Shown: positions 44,208 through 52,591 of the stretch, piece after piece
How the letters are laid out: the number at the start of each line of letters is the position of its first letter
Numbering within the stretch: the stretch's first letter is position 1
Source of the DNA: Ensifer adhaerens
GTDB taxonomy: Bacteria > Pseudomonadota > Alphaproteobacteria > Rhizobiales > Rhizobiaceae
Length of the DNA stretch: 64,000 bases
Direction of reading: 5' to 3'
Assembly: GCF_013283195.1 (NCBI RefSeq)
Contig: NZ_JABEKT010000001.1
Span: forward strand, 1,614,199-1,678,198
Notes under the pieces: generated by a model
Databases searched by the model: none
What the model was told of the DNA's origin: nothing
The model's input: only the letters and a program-made list of their open reading frames with translations
Position numbers and translations under genes: made by a program

Positions 44208-44975
44208 ATGAGTGAAATCATTGTTGAAACCGCGAATGGTGTCGCCACCGTCACATTGAACCGGCCGCTCCAGCGCAATGCCGTCACCTACGACATGTGG
44301 CAGCAGCTGGCGCGCACCTTTACAGAGTTTGACCGCGACCCAAAGGTCCGCTGCGTCATCCTGACCGGCGAGGGCGGCGATTTCTCCGCGGGCGCCGACA
44401 TCAGCGAATTCGATAAGGTCCGCGAGGGGCTCCAGGAAAGCAAGCGATACGAGGTGGCAGTCGACGCGGCGGGGGATGCGATCTACGCGATCTCCAAGCC
44501 AACGATCGCAGCCCTGCGGGGCTATTGCCTTGGGGGGGCGGCACATCTGGCCATGTCCTGCGACTTCAGGATCGCCGCTCGAAGTGCTGTCTTTGGCATC
44601 CCGGCCGCCCGTCTGTCCATCATCTACGGCGTATCGGCTACGCGAAAGCTCTTCTCCCTGGTGGGTGTCACGGCCGCAAAGCAGATCCTTTATACCGGGA
44701 AGCGTTTCGGAGCCGAGGAAGCCCTTGATATCGGATTCGTCGACCGGGTCGCCGACGACCCGTTGCTCGACGCCGGAGCGCTCGCGGCCGACATGGCGCA
44801 AAACGCGCCGCTCACCATCCAGGGTGCCAAGTTCATCTTGAATGGCTGCGCACGCGGGAAACTCGATCGAGAGGCCGCCGAACGCAAGATCGATGAGGCG
44901 AGCGCGAGCCTCGACTACATCGAGGGCCGGCAGGCCTTCAAGGAGAAGCGCGCGCCGCGCTTTGTCGGGAAATAG
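44208..44975 (+). CDS. Enoyl-CoA hydratase/isomerase-family protein
   Basis: 255-residue crotonase-fold protein. The CoA-binding and oxyanion segments are FSAGADISEFDKV and ALRGYCLGGAAHLAMSCDFRIAARSAVFGIPAARLSIIYG. A glutamate normally near residue 140 in hydratases is replaced in this stretch by alanine or serine residues, so it may be a hydrolase, isomerase or hydratase. In furoate catabolism HmfE (2-oxoglutaroyl-CoA hydrolase) is, as I recall, of this fold, so that role is possible. Second gene of the operon. Confidence 0.82.
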   Translation: MSEIIVETANGVATVTLNRPLQRNAVTYDMWQQLARTFTEFDRDPKVRCVILTGEGGDFSAGADISEFDKVREGLQESKRYEVAVDAAGDAIYAISKPTIAALRGYCLGGAAHLAMSCDFRIAARSAVFGIPAARLSIIYGVSATRKLFSLVGVTAAKQILYTGKRFGAEEALDIGFVDRVADDPLLDAGALAADMAQNAPLTIQGAKFILNGCARGKLDREAAERKIDEASASLDYIEGRQAFKEKRAPRFVGK

Positions 44976-45048
44976 CGATCACCCCCCGCGGAGATCGTCT
45001 TTGAATTCGCTGCGTTGTCAGCAAAACCAAAAATCATGGAGCATTGTA

Positions 45049-45804
45049 ATGGAGACCAACTTGAACGGAAAAGTCGCGCTCGTCACCGGTGGTGGGCGTG
45101 ACGTCGGCGGCGATATCGCCCGTGCGCTTGCTGCAGAGGGTGCGATTGTCGCCGTTAACTACAGCCGCTCGGAAGCAGAAGCCCAGGCGGTCGTCGAGTC
45201 GATCAAGGCCAGCGGAGGGCGTGCGGAAGCCTATCAGGCCGATATCAGCGACAATGGTCAGGTGAAAGCCATGGTCGCAGCCGTCAAGGCGGACTTCGGA
45301 ACAATCGACGTTCTCGTTAACAACGCGGGTTACGTCAAATATCAGCGGTTTGTAGAATCGACGCCGGAGGAGTGGAAGAAGCAGATCGACGTCTGCCTCT
45401 ACGGCGCGATCAATTGCTGCCACGAGGTCGCGCCGTTGATGATCGGACAGAACGCGGGCCGCATCATCAACCTCGTCGGTGACAGCTCGCGTATCGGTGA
45501 GGCGAACCTTGCCATCGCTGCGGCGGCGCGCGGTGGCACTATTGCGCTTGGCAAGTCCCTTGCCAGGGAGTTTGGCCGCAACAACATCACCGTCAACACC
45601 GTGTCGCTCGGTCTGATCGAGACGTCGCATTCCGATGCGGAGTTCCTGGAGAAGAACCGCGAGAAAATCGTCAAGGCCTATCCGTTGCGGCGCATTGGAA
45701 AGCCGGATGACATCGCGCCGATGGTGACGTTTCTGGCATCGGACGCCTCGTCCTGGATCACCGGGCAGGTGGTCAGTGTCAATGGCGGTTTCTGCATGGT
45801 GTAG
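45049..45804 (+). CDS. SDR-family protein lacking the catalytic Tyr and Lys
   Basis: 251 residues. The cofactor motif TGGGRDVG (13-20), NNAG (91-94), the catalytic-type Asn (N122 region) and serines in GDSSRIGE (146-147) are present. Where YxxxK is expected the sequence reads A157-AAA-R161 (LAIAAAARGGTIALGKSLARE), so both the proton-relay tyrosine and lysine are replaced. The protein keeps normal length and ending (ITGQVVSVNGG), and the frame is intact. It may bind CoA thioesters or NAD without dehydrogenase activity, or catalyse another reaction. Start ATG 45049 follows GGAG. Confidence 0.85.
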   Translation: METNLNGKVALVTGGGRDVGGDIARALAAEGAIVAVNYSRSEAEAQAVVESIKASGGRAEAYQADISDNGQVKAMVAAVKADFGTIDVLVNNAGYVKYQRFVESTPEEWKKQIDVCLYGAINCCHEVAPLMIGQNAGRIINLVGDSSRIGEANLAIAAAARGGTIALGKSLAREFGRNNITVNTVSLGLIETSHSDAEFLEKNREKIVKAYPLRRIGKPDDIAPMVTFLASDASSWITGQVVSVNGGFCMV

Positions 45805-45825
45805 CCGGAGGAGCGGGAGGCATCA

Positions 45826-47355
45826 ATGATACACTTCGAACTTATAGCACCCGTCGGAAAAATCCTCCAACGGAACGATCGGCTGTACCCGAACAAGATG
45901 GCGTTTGAGGACAGGAGGCGTTCCGTCTCGTATGCTCAACTCAACAAGGAAACCGAGGATCTGGGCGTTCATCTCGTCGCACTCGGCCTCAGGAAAGGTG
46001 AAGCGGTCGCGATTTTTCTGCCTAACTCGGTCAACTGGGTCGTGGCTTGCCTGGCCGTCGTTCGGGCGGGAGGCGTCGCCGTTCCGGTGAGCATCGACTC
46101 GACGGAAGCAGAGCTAGGCTACCGGATCGCCGATGCGTCGTGCTCGGTGTTGATCACCTTGCCGGAAAAACGGCCGATGGCGGAAGCGCTGCTGCAGGCG
46201 CTGGAGAAGCCTGCCGTGCTGCTTTGCGCCGGCGAGGACGGCGGCTTCGAGACGCCGCAACGAAGAGAGGGGGCGGTTTTCGAGGACGACGAAGACGTCG
46301 ATCGTCCGGCCTACATCGTTTATACGTCCGGCACGACAGGCCAACCTAAGGGAGTGTTGCTTTCTACGCGCTCAATGCTCTGGGTCACTTCGGCATGCTG
46401 GGCGCCGATCGCAGGCCTCACGCACAAGGACGTCGTTCTCAACACACTGCCACTTTACCATTCCTACGCCCTGAACATCGCGGTTCTTTCGATCGTCGCG
46501 ACGGGCGCGAGCGAATACATCATGGAGAAGTTTTCGACTTCTCATGCGACTGAACTGCTTCGAAGCGGGCGCTTCACGTTCATGCCGGGCGTGCCGACTG
46601 TTTTCCACTATTTCCTCTCGGCGTGCCAGGCGAGCGGCGAGAAACTGCTCTCTTCGGTCCGGCTTTGCGTCTCTGCCGGCGCCATCCTGCCGGGAACCTT
46701 GAACAGCGACTTCGAGGAGTTTTTCGGCGTTCCGCTGCTCGACGGATATGGGATCACCGAAACGTCGACGATGGTTACGATGAACTGGCCGGGAAGGTGG
46801 CGCGTTGCCGGCTCCTGCGGACTGCCTCTGCCTGGCCTGACTGTCAGGCTCGTCGATCCGAAGACCGGGCAGGATGTGCCGAGCGGGATTGAAGGCGAAC
46901 TGATCTGCAAAGGCCCTAATCTGATGCAGGGCTACCACAACAAGCCTCAGGAGACCCAGAAGGCCGTCGTGGACGGATGGTACCACACCGGCGACCTCGC
47001 AAAAGCCGATCAGAATGGCTTCCTTACGATCACTGGACGGCTGAAGGAGTTGATCATCCGGGGAGGGCAGAACATCGCGCCGGCGGAAGTGGAGGAGACG
47101 ATACTGCTCCATGATGCGGTGATGGATTGCGCGGTCATAGGTCTCCCCCACACGATGCTGGGAGAAGTTCCCGTCGCCTGCGTCGTTGTGAAGGACGGGC
47201 AGACATTTAATCAGGACGACTTGATCAGGCACTGCCGAGACCGCCTCTCGGCCTACAAGGTGCCCGATTGCGTCTACGTGGTCGCCGAAATTCCCCGCAC
47301 CGGATCCGGGAAAATCCTTCGCGTCAAGCTTCGCGAGAGCCTGCCTGCAGCATGA
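45826..47355 (+). CDS. AMP-forming acyl-CoA ligase
   Basis: 509-residue ANL-superfamily synthetase. Motifs: YTSGTTGQPKGV near residues 166-177, LPLYHSYALN, DGYGITET, YHTGD, GRLKELIIRGGQNIAP and the adenylation lysine in PRTGSGKILR. It activates a carboxylic acid to its CoA thioester with release of AMP and PPi. A substrate such as an aromatic or heteroaromatic acid fits the Mo-hydroxylase and LIV-transporter context (furoyl-CoA synthetase HmfD is of this family). ATG follows GGGAGG. The adenylate kinase gene further down would recycle the AMP. Confidence 0.88.
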   Translation: MIHFELIAPVGKILQRNDRLYPNKMAFEDRRRSVSYAQLNKETEDLGVHLVALGLRKGEAVAIFLPNSVNWVVACLAVVRAGGVAVPVSIDSTEAELGYRIADASCSVLITLPEKRPMAEALLQALEKPAVLLCAGEDGGFETPQRREGAVFEDDEDVDRPAYIVYTSGTTGQPKGVLLSTRSMLWVTSACWAPIAGLTHKDVVLNTLPLYHSYALNIAVLSIVATGASEYIMEKFSTSHATELLRSGRFTFMPGVPTVFHYFLSACQASGEKLLSSVRLCVSAGAILPGTLNSDFEEFFGVPLLDGYGITETSTMVTMNWPGRWRVAGSCGLPLPGLTVRLVDPKTGQDVPSGIEGELICKGPNLMQGYHNKPQETQKAVVDGWYHTGDLAKADQNGFLTITGRLKELIIRGGQNIAPAEVEETILLHDAVMDCAVIGLPHTMLGEVPVACVVVKDGQTFNQDDLIRHCRDRLSAYKVPDCVYVVAEIPRTGSGKILRVKLRESLPAA

Positions 47356-47381
47356 CGCGGGAGCATACACAGGAGATTACA

Positions 47382-48542
47382 ATGCAACCCTTTGTCTTTA
47401 GCACGACCAGCCAGATCGTCTTCCGGCCAGGCGCCTCTGCGCAGATCGGCGGCCTCGTCAAAACCACGCTTGGAGACCGCGTACTTTTCGTAACCGATCC
47501 CGGCCTGCGGGCGCTCGGGCTTTGCGAGCCGGCCCTGTCGTCCTTGGCGGAGGCGGGGATCCGCGCAACCGTCTTCGACGGGGTGGAAGCGGATCCCTCG
47601 CTGACGACCGTCGAGGCGGCTGTAGAGGCGGCGAAGGTCGCAGCCGCTACCGGTGTCATCGGGTTTGGCGGCGGGTCGTCGCTGGACGTTGCGAAGGTCG
47701 TGGCCCTGCTTTGCGGATCCAGCGAGGATATCGACAAGGCATGGGGCGTCGGCAACGCAAAGGGCCCACGTCTTCCCTTGGTGCTTGTCCCGACCACGGC
47801 CGGAACCGGCTCTGAAGTCACGCCGGTCTCCATCATCACTGTGGGTGGTGACGAGAAGCGGGGGGTGTCGTCGCCGATCATCCTGCCTGACATCGCCGTT
47901 CTCGACGCTGATCTGACCTTGGGACTTCCGCCTGGCATCACGGCTGCGACCGGCGTCGACGCAATGGTTCATGCGATCGAAGCCTATGCCTCCAAGAACC
48001 CCAACAACAATCCCTTGTCAAAGATGTTGGCTCGGCAGGCGCTCCAACTCCTTGGTGCCAACATCGAAAAGGCAGTTTTCGAGGGGAGGGACCGTGCGGC
48101 GCGCGGCGCAATGCTGCTCGGTTCGATGTTGGCGGGGCAGGCTTTCGCCAATTCTCCTGTCGCGGCCGTCCATGCATTGGCCTATCCGATCGGCGGAACG
48201 TTCCATGTTCCGCATGGCCTTTCGAACGCTCTCGTGCTGCCGCATGTCTTACGCTTCAACGCACCGAATGCCGCGTCCGACTACGCCGAAATCGCCGCGG
48301 ACGCCTTCCCGGACCTGGCCACTGAACAAGGGGTCCAGGGCCGCAGCGCGGCCTTTGTCGAGCGGCTCGCCGAACTCTCTGCGAAGCTCGGATTGCAGTC
48401 CAGGCTTCGCGATGTGGGCATTGGACAAGAGCATCTGCCTGGGATGGCTCGCGACGCCATGAAGCAGACAAGGCTGCTCGGAAACAATCCGCGTGAGGTG
48501 AGCGAGGAAGACGCTCTTTCTATCTACAAGGCGGCCTGGTGA
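47382..48542 (+). CDS. Iron-containing alcohol dehydrogenase
   Basis: 386 residues of the group III (Fe-ADH) family. NAD-binding GFGGGSSLDVAKVVALL and VPTTAGTGSEVTPVSIITV, metal-binding segments GVDAMVHAIEAYAS and AVHALAYPIGGTFHVPHGLSNALVLPHVLRFN. It oxidises primary alcohols or hydroxy acids (4-hydroxybutyrate dehydrogenase BlcB is a member). In this operon, with an aldehyde dehydrogenase, it would convert an alcohol (for example furfuryl alcohol or 4-hydroxybutyrate) to the aldehyde. ATG 47382 follows AGGAGA. Confidence 0.88.
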   Translation: MQPFVFSTTSQIVFRPGASAQIGGLVKTTLGDRVLFVTDPGLRALGLCEPALSSLAEAGIRATVFDGVEADPSLTTVEAAVEAAKVAAATGVIGFGGGSSLDVAKVVALLCGSSEDIDKAWGVGNAKGPRLPLVLVPTTAGTGSEVTPVSIITVGGDEKRGVSSPIILPDIAVLDADLTLGLPPGITAATGVDAMVHAIEAYASKNPNNNPLSKMLARQALQLLGANIEKAVFEGRDRAARGAMLLGSMLAGQAFANSPVAAVHALAYPIGGTFHVPHGLSNALVLPHVLRFNAPNAASDYAEIAADAFPDLATEQGVQGRSAAFVERLAELSAKLGLQSRLRDVGIGQEHLPGMARDAMKQTRLLGNNPREVSEEDALSIYKAAW

Positions 48543-48985
48543 TGACCGAGCGTAACCTTCCCGGCACGCGGTCTGACTACAAGGTGTTCCGCACCATCGG
48601 AACGCGTTGGTCGGACAACGACACTTACGGGCACATGAACAACGTCGTCCACTACAGTCTGTTCGACACGGCGGTGAACGGCTTCCTGATCCAAAACGGC
48701 GTGCTCGAAATCAAACGGGGATCGGAGATCTTCGTCGTCGTCGAAACGGGTTGCCGCTACCATGCGGAGATGACGTTTCCAGACGTCGTCACGGCTGGCA
48801 TCAGGGTCGCAAAGCTCGGTAATTCCTCTGTTCGCTATGAGATCGGGCTCTTTCGCAACGAAGACGAGACCGCAGCGGCCGAGGGCTTTTTCGTTCACGT
48901 GAACGTCGACCGTCTGGCTCGACGCCCCGTTCATTTCAGCAATGCCGCTAGGCGCGTGCTCGAGCCTTTGTTGGTTCAGCCGTGA
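48542..48985 (+). CDS. Hotdog-fold acyl-CoA thioesterase (4HBT type)
   Basis: 147 residues with RWSDNDTYGHMNNVVHYSLFDTAVNGFL, the 4-hydroxybenzoyl-CoA thioesterase motif with the catalytic aspartate (D in RWSDND). The ATG at 48542 overlaps the ADH stop (TGATG); a GTG at 48539 is also in frame. It would hydrolyse the acyl-CoA product of the pathway, releasing the free acid and CoA. Confidence 0.85.
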   Translation: MTERNLPGTRSDYKVFRTIGTRWSDNDTYGHMNNVVHYSLFDTAVNGFLIQNGVLEIKRGSEIFVVVETGCRYHAEMTFPDVVTAGIRVAKLGNSSVRYEIGLFRNEDETAAAEGFFVHVNVDRLARRPVHFSNAARRVLEPLLVQP

Positions 48986-49010
48986 TCGCATAAGGCTGGA
49001 GGATGTTTCA

Positions 49011-50468
49011 GTGACTCTTTTCACTCTCAAAGACCCATCGCTGGTGCGCAACCAATGTTTTATTGGAGGCGAATGGCAGAGCGCCGACGACGGCAAGGTC
49101 ATCGCGGTAAGCAACCCGGCCAACGGGACCGTGGTCGCCACCGTCCCGCGGATGGGGCGATCAGAGACGAGACGCGCGATCAACGCGGCCGAACAGGCGC
49201 TTGGCGGATGGCGGTCGCTTTCAGGCAAGCAGCGCGCTGCGATCCTGCGTAGATGGTTCGAGCTGCTCATGCAGAACCAGGATGACCTTGCGGCCATCAT
49301 GACTGCCGAGCAAGGCAAGCCTCTGGCCGAATCGAAGGGCGAGATCGCTTACGCTGCTTCCTATATCGAGTGGTTCGGCGAGGAGCCCAAGAGGGTCTAC
49401 GGCGACACGATTCCGGCGCCGACGTCCGACAGGCGCATCGTCGTCGTCAAGCAGCCGATCGGCGTTTGCGCCGCGATCACTCCGTGGAATTTCCCGGCGG
49501 CGATGATCACCAGGAAGGCGGGACCGGCCCTGGCTGCGGGTTGCACCATTGTGATCAAGCCGGCTAGCCAGACGCCGCTATCTGCGTTGGCGCTGTGTGT
49601 GCTTGCGGAGCGGGCCGGCGTGCCGAAAGGCGTGGTCTCTTGTGTGACCGGATCAGCCAGCGAGATCGGTGAGGAACTGACGTCGAACCCGACCGTGCGC
49701 AAGTTGAGCTTCACCGGTTCAACCGACATCGGCAAAGTGCTGATGGCGCAGTGCGCCGGGTCGGTGAAGCGAACATCGATGGAACTCGGGGGCAATGCGC
49801 CATTTATCGTTTTTGATGACGCCGACATCGACGCCGCAGTCAAGGGCGCCATAGCGTCCAAGTACCGCAACGCCGGCCAGACTTGCGTTTGCGCCAACCG
49901 CTTTCTCGTCCAGTCCAGCGTCCACGACGCTTTCGTAGAGCGTCTGGCGGAGGCTGTTTCTGAACTGAGCGTCGGTGACGGCTTCGGCGAGGGCGTTCAG
50001 ATCGGGCCGCTGATCGATGACAAGGCTGTTGCGAAGGTGGAGGAACTCGTGCGCGATGCCGTGGAGCGCGGAGGTCGGGTTCTGACAGGTGGTGCGCGGC
50101 ACGCGCTCGGTCACGGTTTCTATCAGCCAACGGTCATTGCCGCCGCGTCGCCGGACTCGCAGATCTTCGCCGAGGAGATTTTCGGGCCTGTCGCTCCGGT
50201 GTTTCGGTTCGAGACTGAAGAGGACGCAATCAAGCTCGCAAACGACACCCAATTCGGGCTCGCCGCATACTTCTATGGGCGGGATATCTCCCGTGTGTGG
50301 CGTGTCGCCGAGGCCCTCGAATACGGGATAGTCGGCATCAACGAAGGCATCATCTCCACCGAGTTGGCGCCCTTCGGCGGTATGAAGGAGAGCGGCAACG
50401 GCCGTGAGGGCTCCAAATACGGCATGGATGACTACCTCGAAATCAAATACATGTGCATGGGAGTTTGA
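49011..50468 (+). CDS. Succinate-semialdehyde-type aldehyde dehydrogenase
   Basis: 485 residues of the GabD-like class. NAD-binding ITPWNFPAAMITRKAGPALAAGCT and FTGSTDIGK, glutamate in MELGGNAPF near residue 258, catalytic cysteine in RNAGQTCVCANR near 292. It starts at GTG 49011 with GGAGGA ideally placed at 48998-49003. It would oxidise the aldehyde from the Fe-ADH. GabD-like enzymes act on succinate semialdehyde, but many relatives take furfural or other aldehydes. Confidence 0.88.
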   Translation: MTLFTLKDPSLVRNQCFIGGEWQSADDGKVIAVSNPANGTVVATVPRMGRSETRRAINAAEQALGGWRSLSGKQRAAILRRWFELLMQNQDDLAAIMTAEQGKPLAESKGEIAYAASYIEWFGEEPKRVYGDTIPAPTSDRRIVVVKQPIGVCAAITPWNFPAAMITRKAGPALAAGCTIVIKPASQTPLSALALCVLAERAGVPKGVVSCVTGSASEIGEELTSNPTVRKLSFTGSTDIGKVLMAQCAGSVKRTSMELGGNAPFIVFDDADIDAAVKGAIASKYRNAGQTCVCANRFLVQSSVHDAFVERLAEAVSELSVGDGFGEGVQIGPLIDDKAVAKVEELVRDAVERGGRVLTGGARHALGHGFYQPTVIAAASPDSQIFAEEIFGPVAPVFRFETEEDAIKLANDTQFGLAAYFYGRDISRVWRVAEALEYGIVGINEGIISTELAPFGGMKESGNGREGSKYGMDDYLEIKYMCMGV

Positions 50469-50470
50469 CA

Positions 50471-51055
50471 ATGGTGAACCTCGTTCTGCTGGGACCGCCC
50501 GGCGCAGGGAAGGGAACTCAAGCTGAACGCCTCGTGGGGCGGCATGGCCTCCTCCATGTTTCGACAGGCGACCTGCTTCGCGAAGCCATCAAGGCGCAAA
50601 CGCCTCTCGGTCGAGAGGCCAAGGCAGCGGTCGACGCGGGGGTCCTGGTGCCGGATCAGGTCGTGATCGGCCTCGTACAGGAGCGGCTTTCCTCCGGGGC
50701 GCGCGACAGAGGGTTCATCCTTGACGGCTTTCCTCGGACAGTCGCCCAGGCGAACGCTCTGGAACGACTTCTCTGGGATCTGGGTACCCCTCTCGACCAC
50801 GTCATCCTCTTTGATATCCCGATCAGCCTTCTCGAACAGCGCGTCAGCAAAAGAGCTGAGCAATTTCGCGCGATGGGTGCGGCGGCGCGCTCCGACGACA
50901 ACCCGGAAGTGCTGAGGAAACGCGTCGAAGAGTTCGTCCGCGCCACGGAGGCGTTGTCGCCTTTCTATCAGCAACGCAAGCTCCTGCGTCGCGTCGACGC
51001 TTCCGCCGACGTCGACGAAGTCGGCGCTCAGATTGCGGATTTGTTGGAGCGGTAG
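50471..51055 (+). CDS. adk: Adenylate kinase (short form), operon paralogue
   Basis: 194 residues. P-loop GPPGAGKGTQAERL at the start, LLHVSTGDLLREAI and GFILDGFPRTVAQANALE mark the nucleotide sites; the LID is the short form without the zinc-finger insertion. It starts 2 bp after the aldehyde dehydrogenase stop and overlaps the next gene. Its presence in a catabolic operon is unusual; it can convert AMP from the acyl-CoA ligase to ADP. It is probably a second copy beside a ribosomal-operon adk elsewhere. Confidence 0.9.
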   Translation: MVNLVLLGPPGAGKGTQAERLVGRHGLLHVSTGDLLREAIKAQTPLGREAKAAVDAGVLVPDQVVIGLVQERLSSGARDRGFILDGFPRTVAQANALERLLWDLGTPLDHVILFDIPISLLEQRVSKRAEQFRAMGAAARSDDNPEVLRKRVEEFVRATEALSPFYQQRKLLRRVDASADVDEVGAQIADLLER

Positions 51056-52032
51056 TGAGATCGTTTAAGGTCGCAGTGCCTGTGCGCGAAGGGGTTGAAA
51101 TGGCTTCTGAGAGAGTTGTGCCGGAGGGCGTAGAGCCGGTCGTTGCGATCGCTACTGACAAGCCAGCAAACATCCTGCGCTACGCCTACGATTCTCTCCT
51201 TGCCGGAATACCAGTCGCCTTGGTCACACTGGTCGACATCCATGGAGGTACCGCTCGCTCTCTTGGAGCACATATGGCCGTGCGAGCCGATGGCCGCTAC
51301 TGTGGCTTTGTCTCGGGAGGGTGCACTGAGAACGCAGTGGCGGCGGAAGCGCTTGAAGCATTGTCTTTGGGGCGTGACCGCTTCCTGAAGCTTGGCGAAG
51401 GCTCGCCTTTCTTCGACATCGTTCTTCCGTGTGGGGGAGGTATAAACCTTTCGATCCACATTCTCAGGGACGCAGATCCAGTGAGGCAGGTGTTGTTTCA
51501 CCTCGCTTCACGGCGTCCTGCTACTCTCAGATACCTGCCTGGCTCGCAGACGATTGAATTCGAGGGACCAACCGAAAGCGAAACCGGCTGGCAAGACGAT
51601 GTATTCCTGACTTCATATCAACCTCCAACGCGGTTGATACTCTGCGGCCGATCCATTGAATTGACGACAACCGTGCAGGTTGCCCAAGCGGCGGGTTATG
51701 AAGTCCTGCAAATTGATCAACCAATGAACAGCATCGACTTTGCGTCGAGGATCGATGAGTATTCGGCCGTTGCGCTGCTTTTCCATGATCTGGACCGCGA
51801 ACTGCCCCTGTTGCAGGGCGCACTCACTTCGAAGCCATTCTACATCGGCGCGTTGGGAAGCCGCAGGACGCACGAGAAGAGGAGCGCAGCGCTTCGCAGG
51901 ATCGGCTTTGGCGAAACCGATATCGCGAAAATCAAAGCGCCGATTGGTGTCTTTGACAAAGCTCGAGATGCGTCGTCTATCGCGCTCTCCGTCTTGGCGG
52001 ACATTGCTGCTGCAAGGCTCCGAACTCAATGA
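51055..52032 (+). CDS. xdhC: XdhC-family molybdenum-cofactor maturation factor
   Basis: 325 residues. N-terminal VALVTLVDIHGGTARSLGAHMAVRADGRYCGFVSGGCTENAVAAEAL and C-terminal Rossmann-like domain with FYIGALGSRRTHEKRSAALRRIGFGETDIAKIKAPIG, both XdhC/CoxI hallmarks. These proteins bind Mo cofactor and help its sulfuration and insertion into the hydroxylase. GTG at 51055 overlaps the adk stop; an ATG at 51100 with AAGGGG upstream is an alternative start. Last gene of the operon, tying it functionally to the Mo-hydroxylase genes 13 kb away. Confidence 0.87.
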   Translation: MRSFKVAVPVREGVEMASERVVPEGVEPVVAIATDKPANILRYAYDSLLAGIPVALVTLVDIHGGTARSLGAHMAVRADGRYCGFVSGGCTENAVAAEALEALSLGRDRFLKLGEGSPFFDIVLPCGGGINLSIHILRDADPVRQVLFHLASRRPATLRYLPGSQTIEFEGPTESETGWQDDVFLTSYQPPTRLILCGRSIELTTTVQVAQAAGYEVLQIDQPMNSIDFASRIDEYSAVALLFHDLDRELPLLQGALTSKPFYIGALGSRRTHEKRSAALRRIGFGETDIAKIKAPIGVFDKARDASSIALSVLADIAAARLRTQ

Positions 52033-52149
52033 GCATTTGGAAAGCTTGAACGATTAGGGAACGGCTCTATCCCTTCCAATTGCGCCCCAGCAGCCACAAT
52101 TCCATGAGAAAGTCTTGCGCTGAACTTGCCCTTGGCCCTCGGATTATCC

Positions 52150-52591
52150 GCTCCTGGTGATCGGCAAATCGGTTCTTGAGCTCCGCAGGTGTTGCGTGGG
52201 GCACGACGGAAACTTGCCGGTTGTCAGCATTTCTCCCAAGGACAACACGACGTCGGACAACCTCGGCGCTCTCTTGCCTGGTGCTGCAATCAAGTTTGTA
52301 CCGAGTGAGGACAAGTTCGAACTGCGCTTGCGCGGACCGATGGTCACGCCGGGGTATTGGCGGCGTCCGGAGATCAACAAGGAAGCCTTTGACGAGGAAG
52401 GCTCTTATTGCATTGGCGATGCGGGCAAGCTTCTCGATCCGGCCGTTCCAGAGAAGGGAATCCTGCTCGATGGATGCATCGCCGAAAACGTCAAACTCGT
52501 AATCGGCACGTAGGTTCAGGCCAACGTAATCAGGCCAGACAACCTCAGCGCTCGCACCTTTGTCTACAGCGTGGTAGCATCCGACACGCAC
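52150..52591 (+). pseudogene. Feruloyl-CoA synthetase remnant
   Basis: About 80 codons read DNLGALLPGAAIKFVPSEDKFELRLRGPMVTPGYWRRPEINKEAFDEEGSYCIGDAGKL and DGCIAENVKLVIGT, the C-terminal domain junction of feruloyl-CoA/benzoate-CoA ligases. The next codon is a stop (TAG 52511-52513) where a tryptophan is usual (GTWV), and the frame then continues as VQANVIRPDNL to the regulator gene. Both ends are missing. Confidence 0.55.
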
